From contig JBCCKF010000007.1 in NCBI GenBank assembly GCA_039027435.1, positions 156,197 through 220,196 on the forward strand: DNA of 64,000 nucleotides, read 5' to 3'. Source of the stretch: CALBPI01 sp039027435. Its GTDB lineage: Bacteria > Pseudomonadota > Gammaproteobacteria > Steroidobacterales > Woeseiaceae. Position 1 is the stretch's first letter. Every line of letters starts with the position of its first letter. Made by a program: the position numbers and the translations under genes. Under the pieces are notes generated by a model. That model did no database searches. It saw only the letters and a list, made by a program, of their open reading frames with translations, and was not told the origin of the DNA. Positions 42,234 through 50,437 of this stretch are shown here, one piece after another.

Positions 42234-42594
42234 GCGCAACAAACGCAAGGATCGCTGCGGCGAGTTCGGATGCGAGTGCTACGTAGAGCGTGCTGGCCGT
42301 ACCGCCATCGATGACCAGTCCATAGATGCGTGACAGTGCGACGGCACCCCAGATCATTACCATCGACACCAAAGCAGGCTTCAGCAGCTCGGCGCGTTGC
42401 GCCCCCGCAATCCAGAAGGCCGCGAGGCCCAATTCAAGCCCACCGTAGAATGAGCGGATCTCGGTGAGGGCTCCCGGTGTTAGCGGATCGACCTTGATCG
42501 CATTGGCAATGGCCTCGGGCGAGACCAGCGATAGCGCACCGAACGCGAGAGTGATAATTGAGAACACCCACAGGACCACTTTGGCGAATTTCAT
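42208..42594 (-). CDS. DUF4345 membrane protein
   Basis: 128 residues with four membrane helices: VVLWVFSIITLAFGALSLVSP, LGLAAFWIAG, VSMVMIWGAVALSRIYGLVI and YVALASELAAAILAFVAL. The motif IRSFYGGLELGLAAFWI and ALSRIYGLVIDG are typical of DUF4345. Function unknown. It is a single gene, convergent with and overlapping the MATE gene. Confidence 0.8.
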   Translation of the reverse strand: MKFAKVVLWVFSIITLAFGALSLVSPEAIANAIKVDPLTPGALTEIRSFYGGLELGLAAFWIAGAQRAELLKPALVSMVMIWGAVALSRIYGLVIDGGTASTLYVALASELAAAILAFVALSRLPAKP

Positions 42595-42638
42595 AGCGCT
42601 ACCCCCAAACCTCTAACGCGTGACAGACGAATCCGCGA

Positions 42639-43037
42639 TTACGTAACCGCGTAGTCGATGACGACCTGCTCTAGCTCGTGAAGCGTAAATGGCTTTCTGA
42701 GCAGGGCCGAGACACCGCGATCCTTGTACTCGCTGATTGCGACCTCTGATTGTACGCTCGTTGCGAGGATTACGGGCGGTAGGTTGCAGCGGGATTGGAT
42801 CTGATCGATCAGCTGTAACCCGGTAACGGGCGACATGGATTGATCTGTGATTAGCAGGCGCACTGAGTCTGGCGACTGGCAAATAAATGCGATGGCTTCA
42901 TCTGCGCTGTTGAAACAGCGCGCGTGGATTCCGAGCTGGTCGAACATTTTCTGGACGATTGCAATCATCTGCGGAATATCGTCGACAAAGACAATGCACT
43001 TTTTCCTGCCTTGATCCGTGGCTAAGGGTGTCGCCAT
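42639..43037 (-). CDS. Single-domain response regulator
   Basis: 132 residues, a receiver domain only. The acidic pocket VFVDDIPQM, phospho-acceptor Asp in LLITDQSMSPVTGLQLIDQI, the ATSVQ switch Ser/Thr and the Lys in LLRKPFTLHELEQ are all present. I place the start at ATG 43037; the longer upstream frame has no receiver-like sequence. No histidine kinase is adjacent and no output domain is encoded, so it acts through protein contacts, like CheY or Spo0F. It is divergent from the RND/MMPL transporter, which may be fortuitous. Confidence 0.88.
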   Translation of the reverse strand: MATPLATDQGRKKCIVFVDDIPQMIAIVQKMFDQLGIHARCFNSADEAIAFICQSPDSVRLLITDQSMSPVTGLQLIDQIQSRCNLPPVILATSVQSEVAISEYKDRGVSALLRKPFTLHELEQVVIDYAVT

Positions 43038-43131
43038 ACTTGTTGTTCTTATCCTTCCTTGCTGCGAGCAGGCTACCAGACTTCCCTCGCGCAACCCTAG
43101 ACCCTGTCGAAGAGCTTGACCGAGACCCACT

Positions 43132-45438
43132 ATGGCGGAGCGATTTTGTCGATTTCTTGTACAGAATAATCTTGCATGTGCCGCGTTCGCGCTGATCTTT
43201 TGCCTGCTATGTGGAATCGGTCTGGGCGGCCTCGCGCTCGAGACCGATGATTCGATATTCTTCGATCTCGACAACCCGAATTACGTTGCTGAGCTTGCGC
43301 TTCAGGACCAGTTCGGACAGACCGATAACGTCCTGTTCGTGATTGCGCCGAAGAACCAGAATGTCTTCTCGAGAGAATCTGTCGAGTTGCTGCAGGCCTT
43401 GACGGAAGCGGGCTGGGAGATTCCTTACTCCCGTCGCGTCGATTCGCTCTCAAACTACCAGCACACAGTCGCCACCGATGATGAGTTGATCGTCGGTGAT
43501 CTGATTCCTGCCGTCGATTCACTTTCCAGCGATGACCTTGAGGAACTGCGTGCGGTCGCCCTTAACGAGCCAGAGCTGCTCTATCGTTGGGTATCGCCTC
43601 GCGCACACGTCGCGGCAGTCAACGTGATGTTGAATATGCCGGATCAAGATCAGGAGGCTGTACCTGAAATTGCAGGTTACGCGCGAAACCTTCGCGACGA
43701 GTTTGACAAAGCCTATCCCGATATCGATCTGTACTTGTTAGGCAGTGCCATTGGCGACCAAACGTTCGATGAGCTGTCGATCAGCGACTTTTTTCGCTTC
43801 ATCCCCATTGTCGCGGCGATCGTCGTTGTCCTGCTGACCATGGCGCTTCGGTCCCTGGCGGCCACAGCTTCCATCATTGTCATTGTGCTGCTCAGCATCA
43901 TCGCCACGCTCGGTATCGCCGGATATCTCGGTTTTCGACTCAACGCGGCAACGGTCGCCGTGCCGAGCATCGTCATGACACTCGCGGTTGCCGATTCTGT
44001 GCATATGCTGAGCGTATTCCTCGCGCGGTTTCGAGGCGGAGACTCACGCGCCGACGCCGCGTTCGCTGCACTGCGAACCAACCTGCAACCGATTTTGCTA
44101 ACCACGCTAACAACAGGGATCGGCTTTCTCGGCCTCAACTATAGCGAGGTACCCCCCTTCCGCGATCTCGGCAACCTCGTTGCTATCGGCGTTGTAATGG
44201 CGTTGATCTTCACCCTGACCGCGATCCCGGCGCTGGTGCTGCGCTTGCCGTTTAAGCAGGTCGAACCTCGCAGCGAGGCAGCGATGGCACGCCTTGCCGA
44301 TTGGTTGCTCTTGCACCGCAAGCGACTGGCATTAGGCAGCGGTCTCGTTGCGGTTGTACTGATCAGCTTTGTCCCGCAAAACACGCTCGAAGACGATTTC
44401 ATCGAGTATTTCTCAACGGACCTGCCACTGCGTCAGGCCGCGGATTTCACCATCGACAACCTGACTGGGCCGTTCGTCATGAGCTTTGCCATGAACAGCG
44501 GCAGAGCGAACGGCATCACCGACCCGGTATTCCTGAAAACCGTTGAGTCCTTTATCGACTGGGCGCGTGCGCAACCCGAGGTGATTTATGTCGCGAGCTT
44601 TACAGAAACGCTGAAGCGACTAAACCAGGACATGAATGGGGATCGCGCCGACATGCGCGTGTTGCCCGATCGCTCGGATCTCGCCGCGCAGTATCTGCTG
44701 CTCTATGAAATGTCCCTGCCTTTCGGTCTCGATCTGAACAACCAGATCAGCTTCGACAAATCGACGCTGCGGGTCGATGTGCGTATCGGCGGCGAACGTA
44801 CCGCCGGCATCATCGCGCTTGAGGAGCGCGCGCAAGCATGGTTCGCTGCCAACGCACCGGAGTTGCAAACCCCGGGCGCTGGCGCCGATGTCTCTTGGGC
44901 TAACATCGGTCAGCGCAACATCAATGCGATGTTGACAGGGTCGTTGCTCGCGCTCGGGCTGATCACAATCACGCTCATCCTGGCGCTGCGGTCATGGACG
45001 TTCGGATTGATGTCGCTGCTGCCGAATCTCCTGCCGGCAGCGATCGCATTCGGCATCTGGGGAATCGTGGTCGGCCATATCAACCTCGCCGCGGCGGTGG
45101 TCTTCAGCATGACCATCGGGATCGTGGTGGACGACACCGTATACCTGCTGACCAAGTATCTCGACGCCCGACGTCGCCAGAACCTCGACCCGGTGCCCGC
45201 CATGCGCTACGCCATCAGCACGGTGGCGCGCGCGCTGATTGTCACCTCAATCACGCTCACCGCAGGCTTTATGGTGCTCGCCACCAGCGACTTCAATCTG
45301 AACGTCACATCGGGCGTCATGATCGCGATGGTCGTATCGAGCGCCGTGATCTACGACCTGCTCATGCTCCCCACCATTGTGATCTGGCTCGACGAGCGGT
45401 TTGTCGCTCGCGCCCCTTCGACGATTGAGGCACACTAG
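43132..45438 (+). CDS. RND/MMPL superfamily exporter
   Basis: 768 residues, with two repeats each of one membrane helix, a periplasmic domain and five helices: 12 in all. N-terminal helix ACAAFALIFCLLCGIGLGG, first periplasmic domain about residues 35-215 (DSIFFDLDNPNYVAELALQDQFGQTDNVLFVI), then FFRFIPIVAAIVVVLLTMALRSL on. Residues such as the Asp in LAVADSVHMLSVF and in IVVDDTVYLLTKYL are the proton-relay acids of the sterol-sensing-domain/HpnN-like group. It may move lipids or hopanoids across the envelope; no partner genes confirm this. Confidence 0.86.
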   Translation: MAERFCRFLVQNNLACAAFALIFCLLCGIGLGGLALETDDSIFFDLDNPNYVAELALQDQFGQTDNVLFVIAPKNQNVFSRESVELLQALTEAGWEIPYSRRVDSLSNYQHTVATDDELIVGDLIPAVDSLSSDDLEELRAVALNEPELLYRWVSPRAHVAAVNVMLNMPDQDQEAVPEIAGYARNLRDEFDKAYPDIDLYLLGSAIGDQTFDELSISDFFRFIPIVAAIVVVLLTMALRSLAATASIIVIVLLSIIATLGIAGYLGFRLNAATVAVPSIVMTLAVADSVHMLSVFLARFRGGDSRADAAFAALRTNLQPILLTTLTTGIGFLGLNYSEVPPFRDLGNLVAIGVVMALIFTLTAIPALVLRLPFKQVEPRSEAAMARLADWLLLHRKRLALGSGLVAVVLISFVPQNTLEDDFIEYFSTDLPLRQAADFTIDNLTGPFVMSFAMNSGRANGITDPVFLKTVESFIDWARAQPEVIYVASFTETLKRLNQDMNGDRADMRVLPDRSDLAAQYLLLYEMSLPFGLDLNNQISFDKSTLRVDVRIGGERTAGIIALEERAQAWFAANAPELQTPGAGADVSWANIGQRNINAMLTGSLLALGLITITLILALRSWTFGLMSLLPNLLPAAIAFGIWGIVVGHINLAAAVVFSMTIGIVVDDTVYLLTKYLDARRRQNLDPVPAMRYAISTVARALIVTSITLTAGFMVLATSDFNLNVTSGVMIAMVVSSAVIYDLLMLPTIVIWLDERFVARAPSTIEAH

Positions 45439-45481
45439 AGCGCCTTTCGAAGGTAATCCTGAACATTAAGGAGACACTACT

Positions 45482-45979
45482 GTGTTACACCGCGTAATCG
45501 ACGCACTGAATGGCGACAAAATTGACGCACTCGACGCACACTGCGACGTCCCCTGCGCTATCTACGATCCTGCCCCGATTTTGATCTCAGCACTGACCGT
45601 TGTGCGCATGATCGACATCATGGAAGAGTGGACAAGCCACAAGCCGGACAGTGAGCTGGCACTGCAGAACGCTATCTCCCGTTGCGTGGCACAGAAAGAA
45701 AAGCACGCCGAAGATGTGAAGCACGAAGTCCGGGTTATCTGGGGCGACTATCTGAAAGCGCCACAGTTCGAGAAACACCCGAATGCGCATGAGCTCGTAC
45801 ACAACATCATGCTGACAGGCAGCAAGTGCAAGCAGGGCGTGTCTCGCGACGATGCACTCCAGCTCGTAGAGCTATGCAACCAGTTTGCCGAGATGTTTTG
45901 GGAGACCAAGGGCGTCGAAACCAAGCGCGCCGTTTGCCCTTACAAGCCTTCGCTGGAAACTGTCTACCCGGTTCTGTAA
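45482..45979 (+). CDS. sodN: Nickel superoxide dismutase precursor SodN
   Basis: 165 residues. The nickel hook is exact: after cleavage behind residue 19 (MLHRVIDALNGDKIDALDA) the mature N terminus is HCDVPCAIYDPA, supplying His1, Cys2 and Cys6 ligands, with Pro5 and Tyr9 conserved. The helical body follows: ISALTVVRMIDIMEEW, NAISRCVAQKEKHAEDVKHEVRVIWGDYLKAPQFEKHPNAHELVHNIMLTGSKCKQGVS. No TAT or Sec signal is seen, so it is cytoplasmic. GTG 45482 has AAGGAG nine bases upstream. The maturation protease sodX follows by nine bases. The mature length of 146 exceeds the 117 of the Streptomyces enzyme. Confidence 0.96.
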   Translation: MLHRVIDALNGDKIDALDAHCDVPCAIYDPAPILISALTVVRMIDIMEEWTSHKPDSELALQNAISRCVAQKEKHAEDVKHEVRVIWGDYLKAPQFEKHPNAHELVHNIMLTGSKCKQGVSRDDALQLVELCNQFAEMFWETKGVETKRAVCPYKPSLETVYPVL

Positions 45980-45988
45980 TCCGCTTCG

Positions 45989-46321
45989 ATGTTTCGTCTG
46001 TTCCGTGTGCGTGGGCGCAGCATGCTGCCCACTCTCTCGGACGGCGATTTCGTCGTTGCCAGACGACTCGATCCCACCACGCGTCGTCGCCTGCGAGCCG
46101 GGCGAGTCGTGTGCGTGGAGCATCAACATCTGGGACCGATCATTAAACGTATCCGCAGGATTACCACCGAGCAATGCGAGCTTGTCAGCGACGGGCAGCT
46201 GGGTGCGGAATCCGAGGCGCTGGGGTCAGTCGACCTGCAACGCCTTACCCACGCGGCCTGCTTCGCCATCACACCACGCGGCTTCAAGCGCGTGAATCAG
46301 GCCGCAGCCGACCGCCTTTAA
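45989..46321 (+). CDS. sodX: Nickel-type SOD maturation protease SodX (S26 family)
   Basis: 110 residues. It is a short signal-peptidase-I-like protein without a membrane anchor: FRVRGRSMLPTLSDGDFVVARRL contains the catalytic Ser (RGRSMLPTL) and KRIRRI the general-base Lys. It is the expected enzyme that removes the SodN propeptide so that His1 can bind nickel. Its gene follows sodN closely and is followed by an SDR gene after 15 bases, so all three may be one operon. Confidence 0.93.
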   Translation: MFRLFRVRGRSMLPTLSDGDFVVARRLDPTTRRRLRAGRVVCVEHQHLGPIIKRIRRITTEQCELVSDGQLGAESEALGSVDLQRLTHAACFAITPRGFKRVNQAAADRL

Positions 46322-46336
46322 GAGGAGACAGCTATC

Positions 46337-47104
46337 GTGGGACGAGTAGCAAACAAGATCGCGCTGGTCACCGGCGCCGCACAAGGCCTCGGTGAGGCCA
46401 TTGCGCACAAACTTGCCGAGGAAGGCGCGGTTGTGATCGCCACGGACATCAATGAGCCAGGTGTCGCGGAGACCGCGGCAGCCATCAATGCTCGGTTCGA
46501 AGGCAGAGCACACAGCCTCAAGCATGACGTCACCAGTCTTGACGAGTGGACGGCGGCCGTCGAACTGGCCGAGCGTCTTGGCGGGCTGAACATTCTGGTG
46601 AATAACGCGGGCATCGGATCGATCGGTAACGTCGTTGACGAGACGCTGGAACGGTGGCGCATGGTGCACGCTGTTGATCTCGACTCCGTTTTCTTTGGCT
46701 GCAAGGTGGCGCTGCCACTGATGGAGCGCTCAGGCCCTGGCAGCATCATCAACATCTCGTCGATCGCCGGCATCATCGCCGGACACAACTACGCCGCCTA
46801 CAACTCGGCCAAAGCCGCTGTCTGTCATCTATCGAAGTCAATCGCTTTGGACTGCGCAAGACGACAGACCGACATTCGCTGCAACTCGGTGCATCCCGTC
46901 TTTATCGACACGCCCATCCTCGATGGCATGTCCGGACGCAACGAGCGCGATGTACTGCTGCAGAAGCTCGGCAAGCAGATTCCGATCGGCAAGGTCGGTG
47001 AGCCTGACGACGTTGCCTTTGCGGTGTTGTACCTCGCCAGCGATGAATCCAAGTTTGTCACTGGCAGCGAATTGCGCGTCGACGGTGGCATCAGCGCAAT
47101 GTGA
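46337..47104 (+). CDS. Short-chain dehydrogenase/reductase
   Basis: 255 residues, classical SDR. Cofactor loop ALVTGAAQGLGEAIAHKL, the Asp in VVIATDIN that favours NAD, NNAG motif LVNNAGIGS, catalytic Ser (ISSIAG) and the YAAYNSAKAA Tyr-x3-Lys. The C-terminal VHPVFIDTPILDGMSG and FVTGSELRVDGGISAM are typical. Closest in style to 3-hydroxyacyl/cyclohexanol-type dehydrogenases; the substrate is not predictable. GTG 46337 follows AGGAG. The ferredoxin-reductase-like gene starts six bases after its end. Confidence 0.88.
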   Translation: MGRVANKIALVTGAAQGLGEAIAHKLAEEGAVVIATDINEPGVAETAAAINARFEGRAHSLKHDVTSLDEWTAAVELAERLGGLNILVNNAGIGSIGNVVDETLERWRMVHAVDLDSVFFGCKVALPLMERSGPGSIINISSIAGIIAGHNYAAYNSAKAAVCHLSKSIALDCARRQTDIRCNSVHPVFIDTPILDGMSGRNERDVLLQKLGKQIPIGKVGEPDDVAFAVLYLASDESKFVTGSELRVDGGISAM

Positions 47105-47110
47105 GCGGCC

Positions 47111-48331
47111 ATGACTGACCAGACCGACATTCTTGTTGTGGGCGCCGGACACGCGGCGGGACAACTCTGCGTATCGCTCCGCCAGGGCGGCTTCGAAGGC
47201 AGCATCACTGTCATTGGAGAAGAGCCACAACCACCGTATCAACGCCCGCCCCTGTCGAAGAAATTTCTCGCCGGAGAACTGGAAGCTGATCGTCTGTGGG
47301 TCAAACCCGAGGACTTTTACGCGCAGGCTGACATCGATCTCAGAACCGGTACCCGAGTCGCGAGCATCGACCCTGAGGCCGGCACAGCATCAACCGAGGA
47401 CGGTGATGCTTTGTCATGGCGGCATCTTGTGCTGGCAACAGGGACGCGGGTCCGACCCTTACCGGTACCCGGCACTGAACTGCCTGGCGTGTTCTATCTG
47501 CGTACGATGAATGATGTCGATGCGATGCGGCCACACTTTACCGCCGGCAAGAAAGTGGTTGTTGTGGGCGGTGGCTATATCGGCCTTGAAGTCGCCGCCG
47601 TCGCGCGCGGCCTGCAGATGGAAGTGGACGTTGTGGAACAGATGCCTCGACTGCTAAGTCGAGTGGTCTCACCCTTGATTTCGGACTTTTATGCTGAGGT
47701 TCATCAAAGCGCCGGCGTAAAACTATGGCTCGACAAAAGCGTCACCGGGATTGTTGGTGACGGCAAGGCACAAGGGGTCACTCTCGAAGACGGCACGACT
47801 CTGGATGCGGATCTGGTGCTGATCGGTATTGGCGTCATCCCGAACGATGAAATCGCAAGCGACGCTGGCATTACCTGCAGCAACGGCATCGACACGGACT
47901 TGTATTGCAGAACCTCCGCCAAAAACGTGTTTGCCATCGGCGATTGCTGTAACCACCCTAATGAAATCTACGACCGCCGGATTCGGCTCGAGTCCGTGCC
48001 GAATGCGCTCGGACAAGCACGCACCGCCGCAGCAACGATACTCGGGCAGGACAAGCCCTATTCCGAAGTGCCCTGGTTCTGGTCTGATCAATATGATCTG
48101 AAGCTACAGATCGTCGGGCTGACAGAAGGCTACGATGACACCGTCGTTCGCGGTGACCCCGCGTCACGCCAGTTCGCGTGCTTCTATCTCAGAGCAGGCA
48201 AACTGCTCGCCGTGGATGCGATCAATAGCCCAAAGGAATTCATGCGTTCCAAAGCACTGGTTGCTGCGCATGCCGAGGTGCCGAAATCCGCGCTGGCTGA
48301 TCCCTCGATCGATCTCAAGGAATTCGCCTAA
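47111..48331 (+). CDS. FAD/NAD(P)-dependent oxidoreductase (ferredoxin/rubredoxin reductase type)
   Basis: 406 residues. FAD loop ILVVGAGHAAGQLC, the family RPPLSKKFLAGE block, LATGTRVRPL, NAD loop VVVVGGGYIGLEVAAVARGL, and the FAD-closing FAIGDCC. The C-terminal domain VPWFWSDQYDLKLQIVGL is diagnostic for the BphA4/CamA/ThcD ferredoxin-reductase branch that feeds electrons to Rieske oxygenases or P450s. No ferredoxin or oxygenase gene is in the window, which makes the partner unclear. It follows the SDR gene by six bases, and the pair is plausibly a small catabolic or redox operon. Confidence 0.9.
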   Translation: MTDQTDILVVGAGHAAGQLCVSLRQGGFEGSITVIGEEPQPPYQRPPLSKKFLAGELEADRLWVKPEDFYAQADIDLRTGTRVASIDPEAGTASTEDGDALSWRHLVLATGTRVRPLPVPGTELPGVFYLRTMNDVDAMRPHFTAGKKVVVVGGGYIGLEVAAVARGLQMEVDVVEQMPRLLSRVVSPLISDFYAEVHQSAGVKLWLDKSVTGIVGDGKAQGVTLEDGTTLDADLVLIGIGVIPNDEIASDAGITCSNGIDTDLYCRTSAKNVFAIGDCCNHPNEIYDRRIRLESVPNALGQARTAAATILGQDKPYSEVPWFWSDQYDLKLQIVGLTEGYDDTVVRGDPASRQFACFYLRAGKLLAVDAINSPKEFMRSKALVAAHAEVPKSALADPSIDLKEFA

Positions 48332-48343
48332 ACTGACGGCGAC

Positions 48344-49027
48344 CTACTCGCTGGCAACCGACGCCTCAGGCACAGGCAGATCCAACGCGATGCTGATCCT
48401 GCTGTCCCCGTCCGTAATGCCATCGGTCAACGACACTGCGCGCACGGATTGCATCAGTTCTGCACGACCTTGTACGCCCGTGATCGAACCGGACAGGCCG
48501 ACCGCATCGGCGTAACCGCGGCGCGGGCCGATCGTGGAACGATAGCTCAGGTTGCCCTGCCAACGGGTGCTCTGCACCAACGGCAGTGACAGCTGGCGAG
48601 CAAAACCCCACAGGTCATCGCGGCTTGAAACGATCATCGACCCGGCCTCGGGCAGAATCACGTAGAACAGCGAATCCTCGATCAGCTCACCGAACAACGG
48701 ACGTCCATCGTCAGACAGCGTTTGCAGGCGAACCCCATAGGCGGCGACGTCGGGCATGCCCGTGCGCATTTGCATGACGGTCATCGCGGTATGCATGCCC
48801 TCGACCTCGGGTTCAGGCGTGAACGCCGGTTGCGAGGGAATCCATGGGTAGCCGTTGGCGCTGCGCGTGACGACAGACGCGCCACTGCCAGCGATTGGCA
48901 ACTCCAGATTTGCGTCAGCCAACCTCGGTGTTTGCTCGGTATCGAAAGAAGGATTCCACAATAGAAAACCCGCACCGAGCAGCACGCCGGGCACGAAGCC
49001 AGCCAGCAATGCGATCACAAATCTCAT
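48344..49027 (-). CDS. Secreted or anchored protein of unknown function
   Basis: 227 residues. The N-terminal hydrophobic stretch (FVIALLAGFVPGVLLGAGFLLW) is an uncleaved anchor or signal. The remainder is soluble, with VFYVILPEAGSMIVSSRDDLWGFARQLSLPLVQSTRWQGNLSYRS as the most structured-looking part. I do not recognise a family. It overlaps the preceding gene by four bases (ATGA), so the two unknown genes are translated together and may form a periplasmic pair. Confidence 0.6.
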   Translation of the reverse strand: MRFVIALLAGFVPGVLLGAGFLLWNPSFDTEQTPRLADANLELPIAGSGASVVTRSANGYPWIPSQPAFTPEPEVEGMHTAMTVMQMRTGMPDVAAYGVRLQTLSDDGRPLFGELIEDSLFYVILPEAGSMIVSSRDDLWGFARQLSLPLVQSTRWQGNLSYRSTIGPRRGYADAVGLSGSITGVQGRAELMQSVRAVSLTDGITDGDSRISIALDLPVPEASVASE

Positions 49028-49563
49028 GCCCCTGCCTCCTCGTCGTACTCAGCAGTGCGGACGACGGTTTCGAAGCGCATGACGCCATCCTCATCCATCC
49101 GAGCTTCCCAGATGCCATCGAGGTTCTCGAACTCACGCAGGCCAAGCGCAAGCACACCGGCTTCGAGTGCCTCGCCGCTCGTGCCCTGCAGCACCATGGT
49201 GCCGCGCGCCGGTAGGTGCAAAACCCATTCAATCAAGTCCGCTTCGCGATGACGAATGCCGGTGCCGACCACCTGGCTGTTCACATTACGCAGCCGGAAG
49301 ACCTGAACATCGCCACCAAAGGGCGCGCGCTCAGGGAACCAGTTCGCCGATGCTGGGAACAGAGTGGACTCACTCAGAAGCCCGGGCGTATTGCTCAAAA
49401 GATCCTGCTCAACGCGGATCTCGAACTTCTCGAGTCGTCCACCGTTGGGTACAACCCGGGTTTCCGAGTGAATCCGCTGTTGCTCCAGGAACGGCGTGGT
49501 GTAAGCCACGGCAGCAACGCTGCCAATTCCTGCCAAAAAGCCTATGATGATGAGCGCTCGCAA
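49024..49563 (-). CDS. Anchored protein of unknown function
   Basis: About 179 residues from TTG 49563. The N-terminal helix LIIIGFLAGIGSVAAVAYTTP is followed by a beta-rich periplasmic part (VPNGGRLEKFEIRVEQDLL, VQVFRLRNVNSQVVGTGIRHREADLIEWVLHLPARGTMVLQG). I choose TTG because GGAG lies seven bases before it and the helix begins at once; upstream codons in the frame encode an implausible segment. No family recognised. Coupled to the following unknown gene by an ATGA overlap. Confidence 0.55.
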   Translation of the reverse strand: MRALIIIGFLAGIGSVAAVAYTTPFLEQQRIHSETRVVPNGGRLEKFEIRVEQDLLSNTPGLLSESTLFPASANWFPERAPFGGDVQVFRLRNVNSQVVGTGIRHREADLIEWVLHLPARGTMVLQGTSGEALEAGVLALGLREFENLDGIWEARMDEDGVMRFETVVRTAEYDEEAGA

Positions 49564-49702
49564 AGGACAGCTCCGCAAAACAAAACTAAGCGTGAGTGTA
49601 GAGCGGGCCGGCTGGGGGGACAGACAGTTATGACAAATCTGTGACGCAGTTTGCAATTCGGTCTGTGCCGCGTGACGTGATTGGCAACGGGGGTGGCGTG
49701 CC

Positions 49703-50437
49703 ATGTCATTAATCAACCTGTGGTCGGGGCCACGAAACGTGTCCACGGCCCTGATGTATAGCTTTCGTCAGCATCCCGATGTGCGGGTTGAAGACGAGCC
49801 GCTATACGCGCACTACCTGGCCAAAAGCGGTCGGCAACATCCGGATGCGAAGACCGTGCTTGCCAGTCAGTCTCACGACGGTAACGCCGTCATTCAGAGA
49901 CTACTGGCACAGACCTCACCCACCTCGACACATCTGTTCGCCAAGCACATGGCGCACCACCTGATCGATATCGACTTGCAACCGATGCTCAATGCGAAGC
50001 ACGTTCTGCTCGTTCGTGACCCCGAACAGATGCTCTCGTCGCTCACCATCCAACTCCCCGATGCGCGGCTCAGCGATACTGGGCTTGCACAACAATGCGA
50101 GCTGTTAGAGACATTGGCGCAGCAAAAGGTCGCTGTCGTCGTGCTCGACGCTCGAGAGTTGCTGCTCGACCCGGAGGGCGTGCTGGAGCAACTGTGCGAT
50201 GCGTTAGACCTGCCCTGGACCGATGCCATGCTGCATTGGCCAGCCGGCCCCAAACCCGAGGACGGGGTCTGGGCCCCGCATTGGTATCACGCGGTTCACA
50301 AGAGCACCGGGTTTTCCAGCTACCGGCAAAAGCCGCCGCCGGACCGATCATTGAATGCACTGCTGACCGAATGTCAGCCGTACTACCACCGTTTGTATCA
50401 ACACGCCCTGCGTGCGAGGAGCACAGCGACACCATGA
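49703..50437 (+). CDS. Sulfotransferase-like protein
   Basis: 244 residues. The PAPS-binding-like loop INLWSGPRNVSTALMYSF at the N terminus and HVLLVRDPEQMLSSLTIQL (3'-phosphate-binding-like RDP) are the family hallmarks. VEDEPLYAHYL and GVWAPHWYHAVHKSTGFSSY are specific to the branch that is fused to a class IV aminotransferase in plants. Here the two halves are separate genes overlapping by four bases (ATGA), which suggests a physical or metabolic partnership. The acceptor is unknown, and sulfotransfer has not been shown for this branch. Confidence 0.84.
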   Translation: MSLINLWSGPRNVSTALMYSFRQHPDVRVEDEPLYAHYLAKSGRQHPDAKTVLASQSHDGNAVIQRLLAQTSPTSTHLFAKHMAHHLIDIDLQPMLNAKHVLLVRDPEQMLSSLTIQLPDARLSDTGLAQQCELLETLAQQKVAVVVLDARELLLDPEGVLEQLCDALDLPWTDAMLHWPAGPKPEDGVWAPHWYHAVHKSTGFSSYRQKPPPDRSLNALLTECQPYYHRLYQHALRARSTATP

